DNA of 46,086 nt from Pachysolen tannophilus NRRL Y-2460 (lineage: Eukaryota > Ascomycota > Pichiomycetes > Alaninales > Pachysolenaceae). The DNA lies in NCBI GenBank assembly GCA_001661245.1, contig KV454013.1:1357590-1403675 (forward strand). Reading direction: 5' to 3'. The position numbers were made by a program, and so were the translations under genes. Positions 21,304 to 30,598 of the stretch are shown here, in pieces. Each line of letters begins with the position of its first letter. The first letter of the stretch is position 1. The notes under the pieces are model-generated. The model made no database searches. It was not told where the DNA came from and worked only from the letters and a program-made list of their open reading frames with translations.

Positions 21304-23395
21304 ATGGCACAAAGGAAACTTCAGCAGTAAGTTTTTATGATTTAGAGATTAATAGGTCAATATCATGATGATTTGAAATTGGATTATTAATGTGGTTTTA
21401 AAAATATGAGATTTGTATGAATACTAACTGAGTTTTTTTTTTTTTTTTTTTTTTTATCTATTTATTTATTTATTTAGAGAGATTGATAAAATTGTTAAGA
21501 AGGTGAAAGATGGTGCTCAAGAATTTGATTTTTATTATGAGAAATTATTGAGTTCAGAAAATCAATCTCAAAAGGAGAAATTGGAAGGGGATTTGAAAAA
21601 AGAAATAAAGAAATTACAAAGATCAAGAGATCAAATTAAGGTATGGTTAAGTGGTAATGAAGTTAAGGATAAATCACAACTTGTTGAATTAAGAAAGATT
21701 ATTGAAACTGATATGGAGAAATTTAAAGATGTTGAAAAAGAAATGAAAACTAAGGCTTTTAGTAAGCAAGGTTTAAATATGCAACAGAAACTTGATCCAA
21801 GAGAAAAGGAGAAATTAGAAACGGCAAATTTTGTTCAATCAATGATTGAAGAATTAGAAAGACAATGTGAAGCATTAGAACTGAAAATTGTTTCAGCTCA
21901 AGGCTCACTGAAGAAGAGTCGTTTATCTTCGAAAAAGCAAGAAGAAATAAATTCAATTCAAGAAACTTTAGATAGGCATAATTGGCATCAAGAAAAAATG
22001 GAAAATATTTTAAGATTATTGGAAAATAATGATTTAGAAGTTGATCAAATTCAAGAAATTGAAGAAGATATCAAATATTATGTTGAAAATAATCAAGAAG
22101 ATGATTTTATTGAAGATGATGGATTTTATGATCAATTGGGATTGGAAGCAGTGGAAGATTATAATGCTATCCCTGCAATGCCTTCAAATACAGATGTTAC
22201 TACAGCTTCAGCAACTTTGGAAGAAAAAGATCTTTCTCAACAACCAAATTCAACCTCTACTCCAATACCTGCAACACCAATAGCTACAACAATGGCGACT
22301 ACAAGTTCTTTTAATCAACCACTATCGGCCACATCGACAACGGTTTTAGCTTCTGGAGGATTAAGTAAGAAATCAACACCAGTAGCTACTACACCAGTAT
22401 CTTCATCGGTCCCATTATACCAATCCCTGTCCCAATCGCAATACCATACACAGCAGCAGCAGCAGCAGACTCAGCAGACTCAGCAGAATCAGGAGCAAGA
22501 ACTGCAACAACAGGTCCAGATACAACCACAACTTACCCAGAAATCCTCACCTTCATCAACGTCAGCTATACATTCAGCTAAACTTTCTACACCTTCTGGA
22601 GCAACAACTCCAAAATTGAAGTACGCATCTGTAGTTGCAAGTAATAGTGCTTCAAATGGATCGCAACAAGTTACTCAACAAACATCAATATCAGCATCAC
22701 AGCAGACGCCTCCTCCACCTCCTCCAGGGTTGACCAAAATTAATACAAATGTTTCTGCCGCAGGGACAGATTCAAGAGAAAGTACACAATCACCTCAATT
22801 ATTGTCTGCCACTGTTGACCATACAGCTGCATCATCATCAGCATCAACTACAATCTCTCCTTTACTTCTGGATTTAGCCCCTGCTTTAGAAAATGCAATG
22901 AAGAGATTAGAAACACCGGCTTCATTTGAAGATATTTCATCCAAATTAGAAACTTCATTATTAACATGTCCAGATTCACTAGATACTGATAAACCTAAAA
23001 ATTATTATTCAACTCAACCTTTTGCAACTTCAATTTTTTATCCACAAGAACCATTATTCCAATTAGTAAACAACACAAAAAATTTATCAAAATATAATGA
23101 ATCTACTTTATTTTACATTTTTTATAACCATAAATTACCAAAGACAGAAATTGAATATCATACAACTTATGGTGAATATTTACAATATAAATCTACTTTG
23201 GAATTAATTAAAAGAGGATGGAAATTTAATAGAGAAGAACAAAAATGGTATCATGCAGATGAAGAAATTATTCCTCCTTTACCAGGACAACAAAATCCTG
23301 TAAAACAACAAATCTGGAGATACTTTGATGAATCAGATTGGATATCAAAAAGGAAAAATAATTTCAATTATGATGAAACTAAAATGTGGGGATAA
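21304..23395 (+). CDS. NOT3: CCR4-NOT complex subunit Not3/Not5, one intron
   Basis: Core subunit of the CCR4-NOT deadenylase complex, linking Not1 and Not2 and helping couple translation to mRNA decay. Exons are 21304-21326 (only 23 nt) and 21478-23395, giving 646 residues. The intron (21327-21477) has GTAAGT, TACTAAC at 21422-21428 and TTTAG. Splicing creates MAQRKLQQ-EIDKIVKKVKDG, the near-invariant start of Not3/Not5. The N-terminal coiled-coil domain follows (LEGDLKKEIKKLQRSRDQIK, FVQSMIEELERQ, EEDIKYYVENNQEDDFIEDD), then a Ser/Thr/Gln-rich linker. The C-terminal NOT box has LFYIFYNHKLPKTEIEYH, LIKRGWKFNREEQKWYH and WRYFDESDW. The N-domain looks slightly closer to Not3 than Not5 of S. 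cerevisiae, but with a single copy visible the paralog choice is uncertain. Confidence 0.9.
21327..21477 (+). other. NOT3: NOT3/5 intron
   Basis: 151-nt intron right after codon 7 (CA|A). It has GTAAGT, perfect TACTAAC at 21422-21428, a poly(T) run of about 23 and a TTTAG acceptor. Confidence 0.9.
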
Positions 23396-23638
23396 TTATT
23401 TAAATACTTTTCAAACATTTAACTTAGTTTTACTTTTTTTTTATTTTCTTTTATTTAGTTTATTTTTGTCCTACTAGAAGTTCTTTCCATAAAGATTAAG
23501 AAAGGAACTGGGATCATGTAAAAATATTTCTTTTTGTTGATTTTAAACTGTTTTCAAGTTCAAATTGAAAAAATTTTGTAATTCATCTATCTATCTATAT
23601 ATCTATATATATCTTTATTAAGTAAATTGAAGTTTTAA

Positions 23639-24347
23639 TTAAGATAATTCTTGTTTTAAAAACTCATTACTGAAATGGCAAATCTGATTATAATTTCTTT
23701 CAAACCCACTAGATCCTCCGTAATAAGGGTCTTCAACTATTTCACCATAACTTGAATCTGTTCTCCATTCCCCAAACATCTTGACAATAGCTTTTGAACC
23801 TTGTGGTTTTATCCTTAACAAATTCAGTTTATTAGAACTATCCATAGCAATTATATATTCAAACTCATGAAAGTGTTTTGGCTTGATCTGTTGTGCCTTA
23901 TGACAAACTGGAACTCCATGTCTTTTGCAAGTCAGAACAGAACGATGATCAGGATCTTCTCCTGTATGATACGCACCTGTACCAAATGAATCAATACGTT
24001 TAAAATAATGAGATTTCCCTAAATCTTTAACTATACTAGTGAAAACAGCTCTACAAGTTAATAAAAAAAAAAAGAACAGACATGTTAGTTCATTGGACTC
24101 TTTCGTTGTGTCATAGAGAAAATGATAAAAATGATTGAAATCATAGAAATGACTTACTCGGCCATAGGACTTCGGCAACTAATAATAATGATAAAAAATG
24201 TGTTGATGTTAGCAGGTTTCTCCGACTTTCACAATTATACAATAATTCATTGATAAAAAGAAAATAAAAACTCTCTTACATATTACCAAGGCAAACAAAG
24301 GCAACGGATATCTTGCCATCAGGCTCTTTAGAGTCTGATTGAGTCAT
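23639..24347 (-). CDS. LTP1: Low-molecular-weight protein tyrosine phosphatase Ltp1, two introns
   Basis: Cysteine-based acid phosphatase/PTP of the LMW family. Exons on the minus strand are 24347-24280 (68 nt), 24178-24158 (21 nt) and 24050-23639 (412 nt), giving 166 residues (S. cerevisiae 161). The spliced N-terminus reads [30 protein letters not shown]. Catalytic Cys19 is in exon 1, and P-loop Arg25 and Ser26 are in the tiny exon 2. The general-acid Asp is in the VEDPYYGG loop, as the family requires. Intron 1 (24279-24179) has GTAAGA and TGCTAAC; intron 2 (24157-24051) has GTAAGT and ACTAAC. If intron 1 is retained, a stop follows after 23 codons. The gene is convergent with NOT3/5 and lies 211 bp from the beta-glucosidase stop. 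Confidence 0.93.
24158..24178 (-). other. LTP1: 21-nt internal microexon of LTP1
   Basis: TTGCCGAAGTCCTATGGCCGA on the minus strand supplies the end of Ile plus CRSPMA and part of Glu of the catalytic P-loop. It is flanked by TAG upstream and GTAAGT downstream. Both neighbouring introns are about 100 nt with CTAAC branch sites. Confidence 0.88.
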
Positions 24348-24558
24348 TCGAAACTTGTATTATACTTATTCAAAAGCTTTTCAGTATATAAAATATATTA
24401 AAACTGTATTCTAAAATTAAGATGAAAAAAAAAAAAGAAAATTTAAGAAAATACCAAAAAACTTTCAAATTGTTGTTATTTAAAATTATATCTAGTTTTA
24501 AAAGAGAGAGCAGAAGATAGCATAAGAGAGCAGAAGGAGTCAGAGGTGTGTGGTGGAT

Positions 24559-27096
24559 TTAAAGACCTGACCAGTGTTTTGTCTCCTTAAGTTGAAAGCT
24601 TTCAACCAATTGGATATTCTCAGTACTTTTACCGATAATTACATTATAAGTACCACTTTCTGAGCACCAATCGTTATAGTATTCGTCAAAGAAAGAAGTT
24701 GCGTACTTTAATGAAGTTTTGATTTCAATTTTTTTGGTTTCACCTGCTTTTAGTGATACTTTGATAAAATTCTTCAATTCTTTTATAGGTCTAGTAATGG
24801 AAGGTTTCTGTTGTGAGACATATAATTGAGCAACTTCTTTACCAGATCTATCACTGTTATTTTTCAACTCAAATTTAGCTATTAATAAGTCACTTGACTC
24901 GTTAATAGATAAGACCAAGTTATCATAAGTAAAGTTACTATATGAAAGACCATGACCAAATGGGAACAAGACAGGTCTATCTATTTTTTCATAAAACCTA
25001 TAATCAACATATACGTCTTCACCATATAGGACTTGACCATTATTTGAATTAAAATTGAAATATGTTGGATTATCTTGTAATCTAATTGGGAAAGTGATTG
25101 ATAATTTCCCAGAAGGATTGACATCACCATAAAGAACATCTGCAATTGCATTTCCACCTTCATTTCCTGCAAACCACAGTTGAAGTACAGCTGGGATTTT
25201 TTCAATCCATGGCATTTCAACAGGTGTGCCAGATTGATTAACGACAATAGTGTTTTTATTGGCCAGAACAATTGCTTCGATTAATTGATCTTGATAACCA
25301 GGTAATTTCATATCTTCCCTATCAAGGCTTTCAGTTTCAAATTCAAGATTTGTACCAGAAACAATTATAACTTTATCATTTTTTTTAGCAATTTCAACAG
25401 CTTTAGCAATTTCCAGTAAAGGGTCAAAGACTTTAATTGCACCAATACGAATACCACCACCACCATAATTTCCTGGATCTAAACCTTTGGTTAAAATTGA
25501 AGTTTTACCTGAACTAAATTCAATTCTTATTTTATAAGTTTTATCCTTTGATAAAACAATTCTACCCTTTTCTTCAATTGAACCTTGATTGAAAAAAGTA
25601 TTACCAAAAATTTGTTTTGTCTTATTATCAACAACTAAAGTTTCATCAACAAAGATTAATGCAGTTCCAACTACTGCAACACCAAATTCATATTCACCAT
25701 CTTCTTCTGGGGTAAAATAACCTTCAATATCCAGATAAAAAATAAGATCATTTTCTAAAATTTTAGAATTATAATAATCAACCATATGCATATATGATGA
25801 ATTTAAATTTAATTGTTCAACAAAATTTCTATCACCTTGATAATCTCTTGGTTTTAAATAAATTTTCATTGTAAAACCAACTGATCCATCATCTCTTTTT
25901 AATTGAGTACCTAAACCTGGTAACATCTTATGAGCAGCAGCACCTAAAGTATATTCAGGAATAATATCAGCTTTTGATTTAATACCATCATAAGGAGTTG
26001 TTGAATAATATGATAATAATGATGCAGAACCACCTCCACAATAAGATGCAAATTTTGCATTTGGACCAAAAATTGCAATTTTATCCAGAGGTTTTAAAGG
26101 TAATAAATTATTATCATTTTTTAATAAGACAATTGATTCTGAAGCTATTTCTCTTAATTTTAAAGAAGTTATTGGAGTATTATTTGAAGAAGTTTCTGGA
26201 TCATTTTCATTAATTCCTGAATTTAAAGAATATTTAATTAATTTTAATACATTTTCAACTCTTTTATTTAAAATTTTTAAATGAATTTCCTTTGAATTAA
26301 CAGCATGTTGTACTGAATCATATTTTCTCATCTTTGGTGGACCTGGCATTTCTAAATCCAAACCAGCATCAATTGATTCTTTTAAAGAATATAAACCATA
26401 CCAATCGCTCATAGTAGCACCTTGCCATTTCCATTCATCTCTTAAAATTTCTTCAATTAAATATTTAGAATTAGAAACATGTTCTCCATTAACTTTATTA
26501 TAAGATGTCATTAAAGAGATTGGATTTGAATCTCTAATTGCAATTTGGAAAGGTAATAAATAAACTTCTCTTAAAGCACGTTGAGTAACAATAGAATTAA
26601 TAGAACTTCTTTCAGTTTCAATATCATTACAAACAAAATGTTTTAAAGTTGCTGCAATTTTTTTATCTTGAATACCAGAAATAATTGCAGCAGAAGCAAA
26701 ACCAGATAAAACTGGATCTGGTGAATAACTTTCAAAACCTCTACCTCCTAATGGAGATCTTTGAATATTACAAGTTGGACCCAAGATAACATGAACAGCT
26801 TTAGCTTTAGCTTCTTCCCCCATTAATTGACCTGCTTCAAATAATAAATCTTTATTAAAAGTTGCAGCTAATCCAGTACCACAGGGGAAACAACCTGCTG
26901 GAACACCATTAAAAAATTTTGTACCTCTAATTCCATTTGGACCATCAGAAACTCTTATTTTAGGAATACCTAACCTTTCAATCTTAGCCGTATGCCAAAA
27001 ATCAACACCTGAAATTAATTTGACTTTTTCTTCAAGAGTTAACTCTTTAATTAAACTTTCAACATCAAAATTTTTTGAATTTGTAATTAACGTCAT
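24559..27096 (-). CDS. Glycoside hydrolase family 3 beta-glucosidase with PA14 domain
   Basis: 845 residues, similar in size and layout to yeast cytosolic GH3 beta-glucosidases such as Kluyveromyces BglB. The N-terminal TIM barrel has LTLEEKVKLISGVDFWHT, VSDGPNGIRG, GRGFESYSPDP and KHFVCND, with the catalytic nucleophile Asp in GATMSDWYGLYS (about residue 227). The second domain has SIVLLKNDNNLLPL and IFGPNAKFASYCGGGSA. A PA14 insert follows (about 385-535; DIEGYFTPEEDGEYEFGVAV, ALIFVDETLVVDN). The C-terminus holds RPVLFPFGHGLSY, ending in a fibronectin-III-like domain. There is no signal peptide, so it should act intracellularly on imported or internally released beta-glucosides. It lies between LTP1 and OPY2, all three on the minus strand. 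Confidence 0.93.
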   Translation of the reverse strand: MTLITNSKNFDVESLIKELTLEEKVKLISGVDFWHTAKIERLGIPKIRVSDGPNGIRGTKFFNGVPAGCFPCGTGLAATFNKDLLFEAGQLMGEEAKAKAVHVILGPTCNIQRSPLGGRGFESYSPDPVLSGFASAAIISGIQDKKIAATLKHFVCNDIETERSSINSIVTQRALREVYLLPFQIAIRDSNPISLMTSYNKVNGEHVSNSKYLIEEILRDEWKWQGATMSDWYGLYSLKESIDAGLDLEMPGPPKMRKYDSVQHAVNSKEIHLKILNKRVENVLKLIKYSLNSGINENDPETSSNNTPITSLKLREIASESIVLLKNDNNLLPLKPLDKIAIFGPNAKFASYCGGGSASLLSYYSTTPYDGIKSKADIIPEYTLGAAAHKMLPGLGTQLKRDDGSVGFTMKIYLKPRDYQGDRNFVEQLNLNSSYMHMVDYYNSKILENDLIFYLDIEGYFTPEEDGEYEFGVAVVGTALIFVDETLVVDNKTKQIFGNTFFNQGSIEEKGRIVLSKDKTYKIRIEFSSGKTSILTKGLDPGNYGGGGIRIGAIKVFDPLLEIAKAVEIAKKNDKVIIVSGTNLEFETESLDREDMKLPGYQDQLIEAIVLANKNTIVVNQSGTPVEMPWIEKIPAVLQLWFAGNEGGNAIADVLYGDVNPSGKLSITFPIRLQDNPTYFNFNSNNGQVLYGEDVYVDYRFYEKIDRPVLFPFGHGLSYSNFTYDNLVLSINESSDLLIAKFELKNNSDRSGKEVAQLYVSQQKPSITRPIKELKNFIKVSLKAGETKKIEIKTSLKYATSFFDEYYNDWCSESGTYNVIIGKSTENIQLVESFQLKETKHWSGL

Positions 27097-27557
27097 TTCC
27101 GAATTATAAACTTAATAATAAAACTTTTATCGTATTTTAATCTTTCCCATCTACTTTCTTACTCTTTCTATGTTTATATATCTCGAGTTCTTGATGGGGA
27201 TTTTATATCAATCTTTTAAATTGGATTTATTGATTACCCCAGGAAAAATGTACCAAAAACAATTTCAATTTTTCAACTGCAGGAGGTCACCATGCAGCGT
27301 GGGGTGCAGCCACGAATTTTACGAGAAATTATCGGAAAATTGATGAAAAGACTGCAGAACTAGACAGGGTAGGTTAATCAGATTAGAAGAAGAAGAAAAA
27401 GCTAAAAGTTTGCCGATGAACTATAGTGAAATGAGTATAAATAATGTATATCAAGTCTAAAAAAGTGGTATTTATTTGTGTTATTTTTTTTTTTGTTATA
27501 GGGAAAGGCCAGCCTTTCTGGTAAAAGAAAAAGAAAACTATATAGATTTAAAAATTA
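27097..27557. other. Intergenic region between beta-glucosidase and OPY2
   Basis: 461 bp. It includes a locally GC-richer patch (27280-27325) unlike the surrounding AT-rich spacer. A 57-codon ATG frame (27170-27343) and two other short frames cross the patch, but none has a recognisable motif. The beta-glucosidase promoter must lie here. A poly(T) run is at 27484-27494. Confidence 0.55.
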
Positions 27558-28952
27558 TTAATCAACTTCGTTTACTCTAAAACTATCATCGAAGGGGCTC
27601 TTATGAGAACTGTTTCTATTGTTATTGTTATTGTTATTACTGGTATCCAAGTCCACTTCTAGTAAGACCTCATCTTCATCTTCATCTTCATTGTTTTCAT
27701 TTTCTTCATCACTGGCTAATAATAGGCTTTGACGATTATTTTTAAGTTTAATTTGATTTTCATGATCTCCTTCATGATCCAAATCCAACGAGATTTCTAT
27801 ATCTCTCTTATTATTGTTGAACAAATGTGATTTTTCTTCATTTTCTTCATTTTCTTCTTCGTCGTCGTCGTCGTCGTCGTCTTCTTCTTCTTCTTCTTCT
27901 TCTTCTTCAGCAATAAGTTGTGATTGTAAACCTAACAGGAATCTTGGCAGATTATCATTTGAATTTGAATTATTTGAATTAATTTTATTTATTTTTGTAA
28001 TTTCTTTTAATTTTAAATTATTATTATTACTTGAAGGTCCAATTTTAACAGTTTTAACTCCTCCAAGATTAACAACACTAACAGCAGTTCTTGGTTGATT
28101 TTCATTTATAGAATGGAAAGAAGAAGATGATGATGAAGATGAATTTTCTGAAATATTAACTAATTTTGGTTTTGCTCTTATTGCTGTCATTGTTGATTTT
28201 TTCAGTTCCAAATTTGTATTATTTGTATTTGAATTATTTGTAACACCAACTATTGAAGCATTTTCTATTGATTGTAAATCTGAGAAAAATGACAGTTTTG
28301 AAAAAATTGAAGGATTATAATTTCTCTTTACTGAAGAAGAATTTGAACTTGAAATATTTGATTGTTTTACTGTAACACCTGGAATATAAGCTATTGGTAT
28401 AACATTTGAAGCTTTTGTGAAAACTGAATTTGCCATTGTAGAAAGAGTTACTTGTGATAATCTTTTTTCACCATGATTATTAGAATTTAAATTTTTATTT
28501 TCTCTAATTTTTGAACCATCAGAACCACCATTAGAAACTAATCTATCTTTAATTCCACCTCCAGATAAATTTTCATCATTTTCTATAAAATTTTCATCAT
28601 CTTTATTATAAATATATTCTTTTTGTTTAATATAAAATTGTCTTCTTTTTTTAAAATAAAATCGATAAAGTAAATACATTATAATTAAAACAATTAATAA
28701 TAATCCACCAATAACTCCACCTGCAATACCTCCAACTTCTTTTTTCTTACTTGAAGAAGAAGATGAAGAAGAAGAAAGTGAAGTAACTACTGAACAATAA
28801 GTTGTTGGACAACTTTCACAAGTTTGTGTTGTCATTACACATTGTTCATCATCATTACATGATGGACAAGATGGAGCTGAAGAACAAGTTACACATGAAT
28901 CTCTTTTAGAAAAAAAAAATAAATTATAATATTCATGCGGCGGCACACTCAT
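27558..28952 (-). CDS. OPY2: Membrane anchor protein Opy2 (HOG pathway)
   Basis: Opy2 is a single-pass plasma membrane protein that recruits Ste50-Ste11 in osmosensing and filamentation MAPK signalling. The 464-residue protein begins MSVPPHEYYN. Its short extracellular domain has eight Cys (20, 23, 29, 32, 38, 45, 48, 53), including CVTC, CPSC, CESCPTTYC, the family hallmark. A Ser run follows, then a membrane segment at about 74-97 with Gly-rich entry, and a basic stop-transfer (YFKKRRQ). The long cytoplasmic tail is Ser/Asn-rich with several short basic-hydrophobic patches (YIPGVTVKQ near the middle) and Asp/Glu tracts from GTC/TTC triplet repeats on the plus strand. In-frame codons upstream of 28952 lack an ATG. 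Confidence 0.85.
   Translation of the reverse strand: MSVPPHEYYNLFFFSKRDSCVTCSSAPSCPSCNDDEQCVMTTQTCESCPTTYCSVVTSLSSSSSSSSSKKKEVGGIAGGVIGGLLLIVLIIMYLLYRFYFKKRRQFYIKQKEYIYNKDDENFIENDENLSGGGIKDRLVSNGGSDGSKIRENKNLNSNNHGEKRLSQVTLSTMANSVFTKASNVIPIAYIPGVTVKQSNISSSNSSSVKRNYNPSIFSKLSFFSDLQSIENASIVGVTNNSNTNNTNLELKKSTMTAIRAKPKLVNISENSSSSSSSSFHSINENQPRTAVSVVNLGGVKTVKIGPSSNNNNLKLKEITKINKINSNNSNSNDNLPRFLLGLQSQLIAEEEEEEEEEDDDDDDDEEENEENEEKSHLFNNNKRDIEISLDLDHEGDHENQIKLKNNRQSLLLASDEENENNEDEDEDEVLLEVDLDTSNNNNNNNRNSSHKSPFDDSFRVNEVD
27854..27909. repeat. OPY2: Triplet repeat (CTT/CGT on plus) coding Glu/Asp tract in OPY2
   Basis: Plus-strand GTC and TTC triplet arrays encode poly-Asp then poly-Glu on the minus strand. 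They are likely length-variable. Confidence 0.8.
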
Positions 28953-29129
28953 TTTTTCCAACAAACAAACAAATAATAACCTAATCGATTGATTAATCAA
29001 ATCAAATTAATTAGATATTAATTATAGTTATAGATTGTTTGTTATTCATTTAAACTTATTCCAGGCTGCTTTTTAATCAATTTTTTCTCTTTTATTTTTT
29101 CTCTTTTTTTTTTTTTTTTTCTACGTGTT
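28953..29129. other. OPY2: OPY2 5' region up to the assembly gap
   Basis: 177 bp, AT-rich, with poly(T) runs near 29103-29120 that probably helped cause the gap. ACGTG is at 29123-29127. Confidence 0.5.
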
Positions 29130-29502
29130 NNNNNNNNNNNNNNNNNNNNNNNNNNNNNNNNNNNNNNNNNNNNNNNNNNNNNNNNNNNNNNNNNNNNNNN
29201 NNNNNNNNNNNNNNNNNNNNNNNNNNNNNNNNNNNNNNNNNNNNNNNNNNNNNNNNNNNNNNNNNNNNNNNNNNNNNNNNNNNNNNNNNNNNNNNNNNNN
29301 NNNNNNNNNNNNNNNNNNNNNNNNNNNNNNNNNNNNNNNNNNNNNNNNNNNNNNNNNNNNNNNNNNNNNNNNNNNNNNNNNNNNNNNNNNNNNNNNNNNN
29401 NNNNNNNNNNNNNNNNNNNNNNNNNNNNNNNNNNNNNNNNNNNNNNNNNNNNNNNNNNNNNNNNNNNNNNNNNNNNNNNNNNNNNNNNNNNNNNNNNNNN
29501 NN
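29130..29502. other. Assembly gap (373 N)
   Basis: Undetermined bases, flanked on both sides by poly(T). Nothing can be said of the content. Confidence 1.
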
Positions 29503-30598
29503 TTTTTTTTTTTTTTTTTTCAAGTTCTTAATGACACGTGTTTAATGGCAGATCCAATTTTTTTTTTTTTAATTTTCTTTTAATTTAAAGTCGTTCATTT
29601 AAAACACAATACGCAATTTTTCGAGATCGCATTTTAAATAAGTAAACTTAATAAAATATTTTTTTTTTAAAATTACGTCATCATCATTTTTTTTTTTTTA
29701 TTTTTCTCTTTTTTAAGATTTCCGGTCGGGGTAGTATTCCAATCTATTAAAAAATAAAAACAAAGCAAAAAGTGGGGAACAAAAAAAGCCGTTCATTTCC
29801 AATGTCGGTGAGGGGTAGGGTAGAATTTAAAAAAAAAAGAAAATAAAATTAGATTAAAAAAGGGCTCTTAAAAGTCTCAAAAATGTCTTAAAAAAGTTAC
29901 TAGTTTCTCTTGGTTTTCTTTGTATTTGCGTGTGATCATTTATAAATCAATTTTTTATTTTATTTTTTTACCAACTCCGATTCCCGCTAATTGCGATCTC
30001 CGAAACTGGAACTATAGTGGTACTAAAAAAGGGGCAAAAGGAAGAAATTTAGGGCAAAAAGGGGGTGATTCCTATTATTTTACTTTATTATATAAAAAAA
30101 AATCAAGAACAAGAACAAGAACAAGGTACTAAAGTGGAGAAGTTACTCCAATTCACATTTACAAAAAGAAAAGAAAAAGAACACAAATATGAAAATGAGC
30201 ATTTTTATTGGCTAGATGTAATGAATTAAGAATCAATATTAAAACGTAAAAATCTTTATACTTAGCGGTTCAATGGTTTATTGCATTGCATTAATAAAAT
30301 CTCTTTTTTTTCTTTTACTTTCTTTTACTTTCTTCTTTTTTTTTTTTTTTTTTTATTTTCATTATTAATCATCAGAGTAAACCCCCTCCTTTTAACAAAT
30401 GCTTAAACTACGATCATCTATCTGTTTCATTTAGTTTAATTTGATAATTGTGGAGAGCAATCAAATTATTCATATATATATATATATATAAGTATATAAA
30501 AGTAGAGCAATTATATATTTGATACTTTTTTTTTTTTTTATATATATTCTTTTATTATATAGTTTGAGAAATAAATAAATAAAATTCAAATAAAAAAA
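29503..30598. promoter_or_regulatory. Long upstream region of the aldehyde dehydrogenase gene
   Basis: 1.1 kb without a convincing gene. It has a CACGTG (29535-29540), four STRE-type cores (AGGGG at 29811-29815, 30030-30034 and 30060-30064; CCCCT at 30383-30387), a poly(T) tract at about 30337-30354 and a TATATAAA box at 30493-30500, about 100 bp before the ATG. A short non-ATG open frame at 29920-30132 lacks protein-like features. Confidence 0.5.
30493..30500 (+). promoter_or_regulatory. TATA box TATATAAA
   Basis: TATATAAA followed by AG, 99 bp upstream of the aldehyde dehydrogenase ATG, at a usual yeast TATA distance and after an (AT)n run. Confidence 0.5.

Noticed and set aside
27170-27343. 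57-codon ATG frame upstream of the beta-glucosidase gene
   Set aside because: No recognisable domain and odd composition. Kept only as a compositional observation.
29092-29583. Open frames across the N stretch
   Set aside because: Artefacts of undetermined bases.
29920-30132. 70-codon frame in the aldehyde dehydrogenase promoter
   Set aside because: Starts at a non-ATG codon, ends in a simple repeat and has no family features.
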